Positions 44,756-53,642 of a stretch of 64,000 bases of DNA are shown piece by piece. This DNA comes from Acinetobacter nosocomialis NIPH 2119. GTDB lineage: Bacteria; Pseudomonadota; Gammaproteobacteria; Pseudomonadales; Moraxellaceae. Every line of letters starts with the position of its first letter. The stretch's first letter is position 1. The DNA is taken from positions 192,544 through 256,543 of the forward strand of contig NZ_KB849239.1 of assembly GCF_000368085.1 (NCBI RefSeq), read 5' to 3'. Under the pieces are notes generated by a model that saw only the letters and a list, made by a program, of their open reading frames with translations, was not told the origin of the DNA and ran no database searches. A program made the position numbers and the translations under genes.

Positions 44756-45850
44756 ATGAATATGCCAGTGAAAGTCGAATATTTTAAAAATCCTAAAAAT
44801 CGCGATTTGACTCCAGCAGAACTTGAAGCATTTGCAAAAGAGCTTGACCAGATCAAACAAGAAGTATTGGATGATTTGGGTGAAAAAGATGCAAAATATA
44901 TCCGTCGTGTTTATGCTGCCGTTCGCTATAGCAGTCTTTTAGGACGAGCATGCTTATTTGCAGGTTGGTTCCCACCAGCATGGATTTTGGGTACAGGTCT
45001 ATTAGGTTTCTCTAAAATTATGGAGAACATGGAGCTTGGTCATAATGTTATGCATGGTCAATATGACTGGATGAATGATCCAAAATTTAATGGCCAAACT
45101 TATGAGTGGGACACGGTAGGTACATCTGATAACTGGCGCCAAACTCATAACTATAAACATCATACTTATACCAATATTAAAGGTATTGATGATGATATTG
45201 GTTATGGCTTACTCCGTTTATTCCCTGAGCAACGTTGGAAACCAGGGTTTTTACTGCAACCGATTTATAGTATTCCATTTTGCTTATTGTTCCAGTGGGG
45301 CGTAGCAATTCAGAATCTTGAAATTGGGCGTGTGCTTTATAAACGTAAGACCAAGGCACAATTTTTAGAAGAGTTAAAACCAGTGAATAAAAAAATTGGT
45401 AAGCAACTTTTTAAAGACTATGTTTTCTTCCCTCTCATTGCAGGGCCAGCAGCTTTACCAGTATTTACGGGTAACTTAGTCGCTAATGGTCTTCGTAATA
45501 TCTGGACATTCAGTATTATTTTCTGTGGTCACTTCACAAAAGATGCAGAAGTATTTCCAAAATCTGTTTTACAAGAAGAAAGCCGTGGACACTGGTATAT
45601 GCGCCAAATTCGTGGTTCTTCTAACTTAACAGGTTCTGAGGCATTTCATATTTTGTCTGGTCACTTAAGTCATCAAATCGAACATCACTTATTCCCAGAT
45701 ATTCCTGCTCGTCGTTATCGTCAAATGGCTCCAAAAGTTGAAGCAGTTTGTAAAAAATATGGTTTGAACTATAACAATGCCAGCTTTGTTAAACAGTTCG
45801 GTCAAGTGGTCGGGCGTATTGCAAAATATGCTTTCCCATTTAAAAAATAA
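44756..45850 (+). CDS. Membrane fatty acid (acyl) desaturase
   Basis: Integral membrane di-iron desaturase, 364 residues, probably a delta-9 acyl-CoA or acyl-lipid enzyme. The three histidine boxes are complete: HNVMH near residue 97, HNYKHH near residue 126, and HQIEHH near residue 306. Hydrophobic helices lie between them. The C-terminus is basic. It is the second gene of a two-gene operon with its electron-donor reductase and ends at a shared terminator. The operon lets the cell introduce double bonds aerobically in response to acyl saturation; regiospecificity is inferred. Confidence 0.92.
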   Translation: MNMPVKVEYFKNPKNRDLTPAELEAFAKELDQIKQEVLDDLGEKDAKYIRRVYAAVRYSSLLGRACLFAGWFPPAWILGTGLLGFSKIMENMELGHNVMHGQYDWMNDPKFNGQTYEWDTVGTSDNWRQTHNYKHHTYTNIKGIDDDIGYGLLRLFPEQRWKPGFLLQPIYSIPFCLLFQWGVAIQNLEIGRVLYKRKTKAQFLEELKPVNKKIGKQLFKDYVFFPLIAGPAALPVFTGNLVANGLRNIWTFSIIFCGHFTKDAEVFPKSVLQEESRGHWYMRQIRGSSNLTGSEAFHILSGHLSHQIEHHLFPDIPARRYRQMAPKVEAVCKKYGLNYNNASFVKQFGQVVGRIAKYAFPFKK

Positions 45851-45854
45851 TATG

Positions 45855-45882
45855 AAAAAGCCCTGAGAGTTCAGGGCTTTTT
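45855..45882. terminator. Bidirectional terminator between the desaturase and DUF4442 genes
   Basis: Perfect 12-base stem AAAAAGCCCTGA / TCAGGGCTTTTT with a GAGT loop. Confidence 0.95.
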
Positions 45883-46347
45883 TTATTTCTTTTTAGAAAT
45901 CCACATCGTAATAGTGGCATGGAATACCTTGTCTTTGTGAGTGTCGTAAACATCTACATTAACTAAATATTCTCCAGCCTTTTCCCAGTCATAATTCGCG
46001 TGTACAGGCGCGGCTACAGCAATAAGGTCTGTTTCTGCCTTTTTTAAATATTCAACAGTCATGCCTTTTGGAATCCAGCGATGAGTAGAAGGGACAGTAA
46101 CTTCTGTCATTGTTCCACCCGCCAGTTCAGCCATATTACACATGGCAATTGCATGTACTGTTCCAATATGGTTAAGCACAGAACGCTTCTTTTTGATGGA
46201 AATTTCACAATAATTTGGCTTTAGCTCAATAAAAAGAGGTGAAATACTGCCGAAATAGGGTGCTTTTAGGCACAGTATGCGAGAGAAAGTCCACTTTCCT
46301 TTAGGAAAAGCACTGACTTTATTCCAGAGTTCTAATGTTGTTGCCAT
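45883..46347 (-). CDS. Hotdog-fold DUF4442 protein (thioesterase-like)
   Basis: Single-domain protein of 154 residues with the hotdog fold of the DUF4442 family, related to acyl-CoA thioesterases of the PaaI type. The segment GTVHAIAMCNMAELAGGTM is the hotdog helix with its conserved HA...N pattern. YDWEKAGEYLVNVDVYD is a typical core strand pair. No catalytic activity is proven for the family. AGGA lies nine bases before the ATG. It is divergent from a TetR gene, with two palindromic operator-like sites between them, so it is probably under that repressor. Its proximity to the desaturase operon suggests a role in acyl metabolism. Confidence 0.85.
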   Translation of the reverse strand: MATTLELWNKVSAFPKGKWTFSRILCLKAPYFGSISPLFIELKPNYCEISIKKKRSVLNHIGTVHAIAMCNMAELAGGTMTEVTVPSTHRWIPKGMTVEYLKKAETDLIAVAAPVHANYDWEKAGEYLVNVDVYDTHKDKVFHATITMWISKKK

Positions 46348-46374
46348 AATTAATTTTCCTTTAATTTAAAAAAT

Positions 46375-46407
46375 ACAGAATATTATTCTGTTGAAGAATA
46401 TAGTTCT
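46375..46407. promoter_or_regulatory. Paired palindromic TetR operators
   Basis: ACAGAATATTATTCTGT (46375-46391) is a perfect 17-base palindrome. A second, imperfect copy AGAATATAGTTCT lies at 46395-46407, with centres 18 bases apart. They sit between the divergent DUF4442 and TetR genes. Confidence 0.75.
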
Positions 46408-46467
46408 GTTTACAAATATGCGTCAAGTCATTCAAAATAACTCCGATGACTGGTCAGAGAATACAAA

Positions 46468-47100
46468 ATGGTGTCTGCTCAAAATTTATTAGAACGTTTG
46501 TATCCCGGAAGAAGGGCTGCGTTAAAACGACAAATATTGTTAGATGCTTTAGATTGTTTTTTAGAGCATGGCATTGAAGCGACCAGCATTGAAATGATTC
46601 GTGCTAAATCAGAAACGAGTGTTGGAGCGGTTTATCACCATTTTAAAAATAAAGAGGGAATCGTCGCGGCTTTATTTTTTTCAGCTTTAGATGACCAGAC
46701 AGCACTAAGAGATGAATATTTAAAACGGGCCAAAACATTACAAGAGGTGGTATTTGGTTTAATTCATAGTTATGTAGACTGGGTAAGTGAACAACCCGAA
46801 TTTGCAAAATTCTTAATTACTGCTCATTTCAATATTATGCAAGGAGAAGAACAGCAACAACTTGCTCAAAAAAATAAAAGTAGAAACAAAAAGATATTCA
46901 GTTTAATTACAGATTTTGAAGAATTTAAAGCATTACATATGATTCCACATGAACTTTTGCTGTCACTGGTCATTGGTTCTACAGAAAGTTATTGTCGTGC
47001 GTGGTTATCACAACGAGTAAAGTCTGACCCTAAAATCTATAAAGACTTGTTAGCCAAAGCAGCATGGAGTTCATTGCAAGAATTATGTTTAGAACGATAA
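46468..47100 (+). CDS. TetR family transcriptional regulator
   Basis: Typical 210-residue TetR regulator with the helix-turn-helix at about residues 15-60 (ALDCFLEHGIEATSIEMIRAKSETSVGAVYHHFKNKEGIV, split here by position) and a helical effector domain. It is divergent from the hotdog-fold gene. The palindromes at 46375-46407 lie about 60-90 bases before its start, so autorepression and control of the neighbour are likely. The ligand is unknown; an acyl-CoA or aromatic compound would suit the hotdog-fold partner, but that is a guess. Confidence 0.9.
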   Translation: MVSAQNLLERLYPGRRAALKRQILLDALDCFLEHGIEATSIEMIRAKSETSVGAVYHHFKNKEGIVAALFFSALDDQTALRDEYLKRAKTLQEVVFGLIHSYVDWVSEQPEFAKFLITAHFNIMQGEEQQQLAQKNKSRNKKIFSLITDFEEFKALHMIPHELLLSLVIGSTESYCRAWLSQRVKSDPKIYKDLLAKAAWSSLQELCLER

Positions 47101-47111
47101 TGTGGAGTATA

Positions 47112-47140
47112 AAAAAACCGCATTAAGAATGCGGTTTTTT
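47112..47140. terminator. Bidirectional terminator between the TetR and SIMPL genes
   Basis: Perfect 13-base stem AAAAAACCGCATT / AATGCGGTTTTTT with an AAG loop. Confidence 0.95.
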
Positions 47141-47154
47141 AGTTTGAAAAATAA

Positions 47155-47859
47155 TTATTTAAACTGGATTGAACCATTTGCATTTACGGTAATTTTAGAC
47201 TCACCAGCAGCCATATCTTGAGCTGGCGCTGCAGCTTCGGCCAGCGCAAATTTAGCCATGCTTGCACGCATTACAGGCTGAGGAAAATAGTTATTCGTGT
47301 TTAGGTTTAGATTAACTAACGTGTATTGGCTCTTATTCCAAGCTTGAGTCAACATTTGAGCACGTTGCTGGAAGCTTTTAGATGCTTCAACCATTAACTC
47401 ATTTTCAACTTTTTTACGTTGCTCATCTGAAACACTAAAATTAATGGATTGAGTTTGAAAGCTTTGTTGTAACTCATTAATTAATTGGCTTGCTGCTTTA
47501 AAATCTTTACTTTCTAAACGGATTTCTGCACGGCCACGCCATTCTTTTAATTTGTTACTGTCATTGTCATAAATTGGATAAGTGCTTTGAGCACCGGTTT
47601 CCACTTTTACCTGTGGATATTTGCGTGAAGTCGCCAGTGCTTGATTCATTAACTGGTTAATTTGATTTGAAAGTTCAGCAGGCTGCTTGTTACTTTTTTC
47701 AATATATAACGTTGCATGCATTTCATCGTTAGATACCTGACGAGAAGCTTCAGCTTGAACATTTACAATATTGTAGTGAAGTGCATTATCATCTTGGGCA
47801 AAAACCATAGGGCTGAGTACCGTACCAAGGAGAAGAGTAGATATTGCTAAAGTACGCAT
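47155..47859 (-). CDS. SIMPL (DUF541) domain periplasmic protein
   Basis: Secreted protein of 234 residues with a clear signal peptide (about 1-21, ending VFAQ). A SIMPL/DUF541 domain follows, recognisable from NIVNVQAEASRQVSNDEMHATLYIE, the SNQINQLMNQAL helix and the C-terminal KITVNANGSIQFK strand. E. coli YggE is a family member linked to oxidative stress. It is transcribed toward the TetR gene. A 16-base perfect palindrome lies about 60 bases upstream of its start. Confidence 0.87.
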   Translation of the reverse strand: MRTLAISTLLLGTVLSPMVFAQDDNALHYNIVNVQAEASRQVSNDEMHATLYIEKSNKQPAELSNQINQLMNQALATSRKYPQVKVETGAQSTYPIYDNDSNKLKEWRGRAEIRLESKDFKAASQLINELQQSFQTQSINFSVSDEQRKKVENELMVEASKSFQQRAQMLTQAWNKSQYTLVNLNLNTNNYFPQPVMRASMAKFALAEAAAPAQDMAAGESKITVNANGSIQFK

Positions 47860-48326
47860 AAATTTATCCTTTAAAAATTAATATAAATTTAATTTTTTTT
47901 CATTAAGAAATGTTAAACATAAGTTATGCATAACTTTTGCAGATTTTGTGGGGTATTTGTAATATTTAAATCAAGTTTTTTAATTTTTAGTACAGACAAA
48001 AGCTTTAAAAAATAAAAACTTAAAAATAAAGTATTTCAATGTAACTTAAAAAATCAAACTAATATAAAAAAAGAATATTTTCTTTAGGTTGTCACATAGT
48101 ATGATGATAATTCATCGTAACTATTGGGATAATACATTTTTTCAATAAGATTAGATGAGTAAAGTACACAAAAGACGTTTTTTTTCTTGCAAAATTAGGT
48201 ATCATCGCGCTCCTAGTTACAAGATATAAAATATGTGTCTTCGCTAGTTCTATAAAGCACCGAGTCAAAGGACCAAAAGTCACCAGACTTATTTCTTTCT
48301 ACCCTTATCAGAGATGGTAATCCGAT
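47860..48326. promoter_or_regulatory. Divergent promoter region of the SIMPL gene and dat, with a 16-base palindrome
   Basis: About 470 bases without a convincing gene. AAGTTATGCATAACTT (47921-47936) is a perfect 16-base palindrome near the SIMPL side. The middle (47940-48110) is very AT-rich. The part next to dat (48185-48326) is less AT-rich and may be transcribed as a leader of up to about 140 bases. The weak ribosome binding site GAGATGG lies about ten bases before the dat ATG. Confidence 0.45.
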
Positions 48327-49700
48327 ATGAGCGTTACTTCTGTCAACCCTGCCACTAATGCTACTAACGAATATTATTTGACTCGCCAAAGTCAAATGGA
48401 ATCGAATGTTCGTAGCTATCCACGTAAATTACCGTTAGCGATAGCGAAAGCACAAGGTTGCTGGGTTACTGATGTTGAAGGTACACAGTACCTTGATTGT
48501 TTAGCTGGGGCAGGTACATTGGCTTTAGGTCATAATCATCCTGCGGTGATTCAAAGTATTCAAGACACATTGGCAAGTGGTTTGCCATTGCATACTTTAG
48601 ACTTAACCACACCTTTAAAAGATGCGTTTACTGAAGCGTTGTTAGCATATTTACCAGGTGGTAAAGAAGAGTATTGCTTACAGTTCTGTGGTCCTGCTGG
48701 TGCAGATGCGACTGAAGCAGCAATTAAACTTGCTAAGACTTACACTGGTCGTAGTTCAGTAATCAGTTTCTCTGGTGGTTATCATGGTATGACCCATGGT
48801 TCACTGGCAATGACTGGTAACTTAAGTGCGAAAAATGCAGTTAATGGTTTAATGCCAGGCGTACAATTCATGCCATATCCGCATGAATATCGCTGCCCAC
48901 TTGGTTTAGGTGGTGAAGCTGGTGTTGATGCTTTAACTTACTATTTTGAAAACTTTATTGAAGATGTTGAAAGCGGTGTGACTAAACCGGCTGCTGTCAT
49001 TCTTGAAGCAATTCAGGGTGAAGGCGGTGTTGTTACAGCTCCAGTAAAATGGTTGCAAAAAATCCGTGAAGTAACTGAAAAGCACAACATCGTTTTAATT
49101 TTAGACGAAGTTCAAGCTGGCTTTGCACGTTCAGGCAAAATGTTTGCATTTGAACATGCAGGTATTGAACCTGATGTTGTTGTAATGTCTAAAGCAGTAG
49201 GTGGTGGTTTACCACTTGCAGTATTAGGTATTAAACGTAAATTTGATGCTTGGCAGCCTGCTGGTCATACGGGTACTTTCCGTGGTAACCAACTTGCTAT
49301 GGGTACTGGTCTTGTCGTATTAAAAACGATTAGCGAACAAAATCTTGCTCAAAATGCGCAAGAGCGTGGTGACTTCTTACAAGCTGAATTGAAAAAATTA
49401 GCTACTGAATTCCCATGTATCGGTAACGTACGTGGCCGTGGTTTAATGATCGGCGTTGAAATCGTTGACGAGCGTAAACCTGCTGACCGTATCGGTTCTC
49501 ATCCTGCTGATTCTCAGTTAGCAGCTGCGATCCAGACTGCTTGCTTTAACAACAAGTTATTGCTTGAAAAAGGCGGTCGTAACGGTACAGTAATTCGTTT
49601 ACTTTGCCCACTCATCATTACTCAAGAAGAGTGTGTTGAAGTAATTGCCCGCTTCAAGAAAGCAGTTGCAGAAGCATTGGTTGCAGTACGAGGCGCTTAA
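48327..49700 (+). CDS. dat: L-2,4-diaminobutyrate:2-oxoglutarate 4-aminotransferase
   Basis: PLP-dependent class III aminotransferase of 457 residues that makes 2,4-diaminobutyrate from aspartate semialdehyde with glutamate as donor. The PLP lysine is K289 in [12 protein letters not shown] and the cofactor aspartate is in [35 protein letters not shown] is the substrate and phosphate region. It is directly followed by ddc, two bases after the stop, so the pair forms the 1,3-diaminopropane operon described in Acinetobacter. 1,3-Diaminopropane is an unusual polyamine typical of the genus and has been linked to surface motility. Confidence 0.96.
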   Translation: MSVTSVNPATNATNEYYLTRQSQMESNVRSYPRKLPLAIAKAQGCWVTDVEGTQYLDCLAGAGTLALGHNHPAVIQSIQDTLASGLPLHTLDLTTPLKDAFTEALLAYLPGGKEEYCLQFCGPAGADATEAAIKLAKTYTGRSSVISFSGGYHGMTHGSLAMTGNLSAKNAVNGLMPGVQFMPYPHEYRCPLGLGGEAGVDALTYYFENFIEDVESGVTKPAAVILEAIQGEGGVVTAPVKWLQKIREVTEKHNIVLILDEVQAGFARSGKMFAFEHAGIEPDVVVMSKAVGGGLPLAVLGIKRKFDAWQPAGHTGTFRGNQLAMGTGLVVLKTISEQNLAQNAQERGDFLQAELKKLATEFPCIGNVRGRGLMIGVEIVDERKPADRIGSHPADSQLAAAIQTACFNNKLLLEKGGRNGTVIRLLCPLIITQEECVEVIARFKKAVAEALVAVRGA

Positions 49701-49702
49701 AT

Positions 49703-51235
49703 ATGGTGGATTTTGCAGAACATCGTAAAGCGTTACTCTGCAATGATGCACAATCCATTGCTGACTATGAGTCAGCAATGGGCGAAGCGGTAAAAGCCGT
49801 TTCAGCATGGTTGCAAAATGAAAAAATGTACACAGGCGGTAGCATTAAAGAATTGCGTTCAGCAATTTCTTTTCAACCTTCAAAAGAAGGTATGGGTGTA
49901 CAACAATCTCTTCAACGTATGATTGAGCTTTTCTTAAATAAAAGCTTGAAAGTACACCATCCACATTCATTAGCGCATTTACACTGCCCAACTATGGTGA
50001 TGAGCCAGATCGCGGAAGTGTTAATCAATGCAACTAACCAGTCTATGGACTCATGGGATCAAAGCCCGGCAGGTTCATTAATGGAAGTTCAGCTGATTGA
50101 TTGGTTGCGTCAAAAAGTAGGTTATGGTTCTGGTCAGGCAGGTGTTTTCACTTCTGGCGGTACTCAATCTAACTTGATGGGTGTGTTGCTTGCTCGTGAC
50201 TGGTGCATTGCGAAAAACTGGAAAGACGAAAATGGTAATCCATGGTCTGTACAGCGTGATGGTATTCCAGCTGAAGCAATGAAAAACGTCAAAGTCATTT
50301 GTTCTGAAAATGCGCATTTCTCTGTGCAAAAGAACATGGCAATGATGGGCATGGGCTTCCAGTCAGTTGTAACTGTACCTGTGAATGAAAATGCTCAGAT
50401 GGATGTTGATGCTCTCGAAAAAACGATGGCGCATCTTCAAGCCGAAGGTAAAGTTGTTGCTTGTGTTGTTGCGACAGCAGGTACAACCGATGCTGGTGCA
50501 ATTGATCCATTGAAGAAAATTCGTGAAATCACAACGAAATATGGTTCATGGATGCACATCGATGCTGCATGGGGCGGTGCACTGATCTTGTCAAATGACT
50601 ATCGTGCAATGCTTGATGGTATTGAGTTGTCTGACTCGATCACCCTCGACTTCCATAAGCATTATTTCCAAAGCATTAGCTGTGGTGCGTTCTTGTTAAA
50701 AGACGAAGCGAACTATCGTTTCATGCACTATGAAGCTGAGTACTTGAACTCTGCTTATGACGAAGAACATGGTGTACCTAACCTTGTGTCTAAGTCATTA
50801 CAAACGACTCGTCGTTTTGATGCATTAAAATTGTGGATGACAATTGAATCACTTGGTGAAGACCTATATGGTTCAATGATTGACCATGGTGTAAAACTGA
50901 CTCGTGAAGTTGCAGATTACATCAAGGCAACTGACGGTTTAGAGCTTTTAGTTGAACCACAATTTGCTTCGGTATTGTTCCGTGTTGTACCAGAAGGTTA
51001 TCCAGTTGAGTTTATCGATAGCTTAAATCAAAACGTAGCAGACGAATTGTTTGCACGTGGTGAAGCAAATATCGGTGTAACAAAAGTTGGTAATGTACAG
51101 TCATTGAAAATGACTACATTAAGCCCTGTTGTAACATTTGAAAATGTTAAAAACCTTTTAGCTCAAGTATTGGCTGAAGCTGACCGCATTAAAGATGCGA
51201 TTGCTTCTGGTAATTACGTACCACCAATCGACTAA
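49703..51235 (+). CDS. ddc: L-2,4-diaminobutyrate decarboxylase
   Basis: PLP-dependent group II decarboxylase of 510 residues that releases 1,3-diaminopropane from 2,4-diaminobutyrate. The PLP lysine is K319 in [23 protein letters not shown], preceded by [14 protein letters not shown], carries the cofactor aspartate. [12 protein letters not shown] is a conserved substrate segment near the N-terminus. It starts two bases after dat and ends at a terminator, completing a two-gene operon. Confidence 0.96.
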   Translation: MVDFAEHRKALLCNDAQSIADYESAMGEAVKAVSAWLQNEKMYTGGSIKELRSAISFQPSKEGMGVQQSLQRMIELFLNKSLKVHHPHSLAHLHCPTMVMSQIAEVLINATNQSMDSWDQSPAGSLMEVQLIDWLRQKVGYGSGQAGVFTSGGTQSNLMGVLLARDWCIAKNWKDENGNPWSVQRDGIPAEAMKNVKVICSENAHFSVQKNMAMMGMGFQSVVTVPVNENAQMDVDALEKTMAHLQAEGKVVACVVATAGTTDAGAIDPLKKIREITTKYGSWMHIDAAWGGALILSNDYRAMLDGIELSDSITLDFHKHYFQSISCGAFLLKDEANYRFMHYEAEYLNSAYDEEHGVPNLVSKSLQTTRRFDALKLWMTIESLGEDLYGSMIDHGVKLTREVADYIKATDGLELLVEPQFASVLFRVVPEGYPVEFIDSLNQNVADELFARGEANIGVTKVGNVQSLKMTTLSPVVTFENVKNLLAQVLAEADRIKDAIASGNYVPPID

Positions 51236-51248
51236 TTGAGTTGATACT

Positions 51249-51279
51249 AAAAAAGCTCGGTTTATTGCCGGGCTTTTTT
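51249..51279 (+). terminator. Terminator of dat-ddc
   Basis: Twelve-base stem AAAAAAGCTCGG / CCGGGCTTTTTT with one G-U pair and a seven-base loop. Confidence 0.92.
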
Positions 51280-51323
51280 ATTACATATTATTTTTATTAA
51301 AAGTGTGCATCGGAAAAGACTAA

Positions 51324-51346
51324 TATGCACAAAATATGCATATTTT
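51324..51346 (+). promoter_or_regulatory. Putative Lrp-type operator upstream of the aldehyde dehydrogenase gene
   Basis: TATGCAC (51324-51330) runs directly into AAAATATGCATATTTT (51331-51346), a perfect 16-base palindrome. Further TGCAT copies lie at about 51306 and 51365. A similar TTATGCACGAAAT lies upstream of the decarboxylase gene at 53566-53578. Confidence 0.5.
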
Positions 51347-51520
51347 CAAAAAACAAAAATAATTATGCATGATTTATGGGGAGCAAATTTCTTATTGTAT
51401 TGGTAGGTTCCAGATATTTTGGGTTGTATTGATATATCAATATCGCACTTACTTTAAATAATCCCGCTTTAACTGAAAAAAGTAAGTGGCTGTAATTACA
51501 ATTAAGACAAGGAAGAAGAA

Positions 51521-52951
51521 ATGCAACAAGCGAATATGCTCAATGAATTTAAACTCATTATTGGCGGTCAAAGTTGTTCAGGTGAGCAAGGTGAACTAGA
51601 AATTCTTAACCCTGCTACTGGCTTAACTGCTGCACGTTGTGCAAAAGCATCAGTTGCGCAGGTGAACCAGGCAGTGAGTGCAGCTAAACAGGCATCTAAA
51701 GCTTGGCAACAAGTCTCGCATGATGAACGTAAATCAATCCTAAATAAAATTGCAGATGGCATTGAAAAGCACGCTGAAATGCTTGCAGAGCTGGTTGTTC
51801 TTGAACAAGGTAAACCACTGGCACTTGCTCAAATGGAAGTGCAGGGTGCAATTGGCTGGACGCGTTATGCGGCTTCTATGGATTTACCGGTAGAAGTAAT
51901 TGAAGACAGTGAAACCAAACGGATTGAGCGCCATCGCCAACCCTTAGGTGTAGTGGCTTCTATTACCCCTTGGAACTGGCCACTCATGATTGCGGTTTGG
52001 CATATCATGCCTGCATTGCGTGCGGGTAATGTTGTGATTAGCAAACCTTCTGAATACACACCACTATCGACTTTACGTTTATGTGAAATTATCCAGCAAG
52101 AAGTTCCGGCAGGTGTAATCTCAATTGTGGTTGGAGCTGGTGAGATTGGCGAAGCATTATCTTCTCATCCAGATGTGCAAAAAGTCGTGTTTACGGGATC
52201 AACTCGAACTGGTCAGCACATTATGGCTGGTGCAGCTCAACAGCTAAAACACTTAACTTTAGAGTTGGGTGGCAATGATGCTGGTATTGTATTACCAGAT
52301 GCAAATATCGATGAAATTGCAGCTAAGATTTTTAATATGGCGTTCTTAAACGCTGGTCAAACATGTGCGGCATTGAAGCGTTTATATGTACATGAAAGCC
52401 AATATAAGGCTTTATCTCAAAAGTTAGCTGATATTGCCAACGCTCAAGTGGTGGGAGATGGTATGGCATCTTCTACAACATTTGGTCCAGTACAAAACCA
52501 AATGCAATATAACAAGGTGAAAGCTCTTATTGCTGAAGCGATTGAACAAGGTGCAAAAGCACTTTCTGGACAACAACAGCTACCAGAGCAAGGCTACTTT
52601 ATTGCGCCAACTATTTTGACTGAAGTTTCTGACTATTGTCGCGTGGTGCAAGAGGAGCAGTTTGGTCCAGTGTTGCCTATTTTAAAATATACCGATATCA
52701 ACGATGCAATTGCCCGTGCCAATGACAGTGAGTTTGGCTTAGGCGGTTCAATTTGGTCTTCTGATCTTAAAGCCGCACAGACCTATGCTACGCAGCTTCA
52801 ATGCGGAACGGTTTGGATTAATACCCATGCAGAAGTGTTGCCTCATGCACCTTTTGGTGGCTGGAAAATGTCTGGCTTAGGCGCTGAATTTGGTTTGGAA
52901 GGTTTGCTTGAAAATACGATTGGGCAAACGGTCCATATTAGTAAAATCTAA
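51521..52951 (+). CDS. NAD(P)-dependent aldehyde dehydrogenase
   Basis: Soluble aldehyde dehydrogenase of 476 residues. The catalytic cysteine is C282 in NAGQTCAALKR and the general base is E248 in LELGGNDAG. The nucleotide fold begins at ITPWNWPLM and FTGSTRTG. The substrate is not set by sequence. The nearby Lrp regulator, keto-acid decarboxylase and aromatic amino acid permease suggest an aryl aldehyde such as phenylacetaldehyde or indole-3-acetaldehyde, which would give the corresponding acid. It has its own promoter region with operator-like motifs and shares a terminator with the convergent Lrp gene. Confidence 0.87.
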   Translation: MQQANMLNEFKLIIGGQSCSGEQGELEILNPATGLTAARCAKASVAQVNQAVSAAKQASKAWQQVSHDERKSILNKIADGIEKHAEMLAELVVLEQGKPLALAQMEVQGAIGWTRYAASMDLPVEVIEDSETKRIERHRQPLGVVASITPWNWPLMIAVWHIMPALRAGNVVISKPSEYTPLSTLRLCEIIQQEVPAGVISIVVGAGEIGEALSSHPDVQKVVFTGSTRTGQHIMAGAAQQLKHLTLELGGNDAGIVLPDANIDEIAAKIFNMAFLNAGQTCAALKRLYVHESQYKALSQKLADIANAQVVGDGMASSTTFGPVQNQMQYNKVKALIAEAIEQGAKALSGQQQLPEQGYFIAPTILTEVSDYCRVVQEEQFGPVLPILKYTDINDAIARANDSEFGLGGSIWSSDLKAAQTYATQLQCGTVWINTHAEVLPHAPFGGWKMSGLGAEFGLEGLLENTIGQTVHISKI

Positions 52952-52962
52952 ATATTAATTTT

Positions 52963-52985
52963 AAGGCGGATTTAGTATCCGCCTT
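52963..52985. terminator. Bidirectional terminator between the aldehyde dehydrogenase and Lrp genes
   Basis: Nine-base stem AAGGCGGAT / ATCCGCCTT with a TTAGT loop, followed by T. Confidence 0.88.
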
Positions 52986-53022
52986 TTTATTTTCACTTTT
53001 AAGAGTGAAAAGCTGAGTTATT

Positions 53023-53508
53023 TTATTGAGAGTGATGATAGCTCATGCTTTTAGGCTTGATTAAAAAATGATTCTGTTCTTTAATTTTTTTCAGAACGAT
53101 GTAAGACTTTATGTGACCTATAAAATTGTAAGAAAGTAATCTTTCAGTCACAAATTGAGAAAGCTGTTCTAAATTTTCAGCAACGACTTTTAAAATAAAA
53201 TCAGCATCACCACTAATTGAAAAAGCATCCTGAATGTTATCTTCAGCTTCAATCAGCTCTTGAAAAGCTTGTTGTGATTTGGCTTCGTGTGTCCTTAAAT
53301 TAATGTGAATCATTGCTGTAACTTCAAGCCCTAGCGCCTGTTGCTGGATGCGTGCCGTGTAGCCAAGAATCACGCCTTTTTGCTCAAGCAATTGACGTCG
53401 TCTTGAACATTGAGAAGCAGATAAACCGATTAAATCTCCAATTTCCTGATTGGTGAGTCGTCCATTCTTTTGTAGTGCCTGAATGATTTGCCAGTCGAAC
53501 TTATCCAT
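53023..53508 (-). CDS. Lrp/AsnC family transcriptional regulator
   Basis: Feast/famine-type regulator of about 161 residues. The helix-turn-helix is at about 5-50 (DWQIIQALQKNGRLTNQEIGDLIGLS, then SRRRQLLEQKGVILGYTA), and the C-terminal RAM ligand domain contains ISGDADFILKVVAENLEQLSQFV. The longest frame starts at a TTG at 53535; ATG 53508 has AGGA nine bases upstream and is chosen. It is divergent from the decarboxylase and convergent with the aldehyde dehydrogenase, so it probably senses an aromatic amino acid or its keto acid and activates both. That link is inferred from position and from shared motifs. Confidence 0.92.
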   Translation of the reverse strand: MDKFDWQIIQALQKNGRLTNQEIGDLIGLSASQCSRRRQLLEQKGVILGYTARIQQQALGLEVTAMIHINLRTHEAKSQQAFQELIEAEDNIQDAFSISGDADFILKVVAENLEQLSQFVTERLLSYNFIGHIKSYIVLKKIKEQNHFLIKPKSMSYHHSQ

Positions 53509-53565
53509 TGCATAAAATCCTTTTATGATACACAAATCATGTATTTTTATTAAAATGCGTTTTCA

Positions 53566-53578
53566 TTATGCACGAAAT
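53566..53578 (+). promoter_or_regulatory. Putative Lrp-type operator upstream of the decarboxylase gene
   Basis: TTATGCACGAAAT resembles ATATGCACAAAAT at 51323-51335 upstream of the aldehyde dehydrogenase. It lies in the 134-base divergent region between the Lrp gene and the decarboxylase. Confidence 0.45.
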
Positions 53579-53642
53579 CTAAAAGATAGATGAAATATTA
53601 TTTTTCTATGGAATAAAAATTGGTCTCAAAGGATATAGAGCA

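Noticed and set aside
48092..48283. A 63-codon leftward frame in the intergenic region before dat
   Set aside because: It overlaps the presumed promoter and leader of dat, has no ribosome binding site and its translation shows no coherent domain or membrane pattern.
49703..51235. Glutamate decarboxylase as an alternative name for ddc
   Set aside because: The adjoining dat gene and the overall sequence fit L-2,4-diaminobutyrate decarboxylase, and the two-gene order is the known diaminopropane operon.
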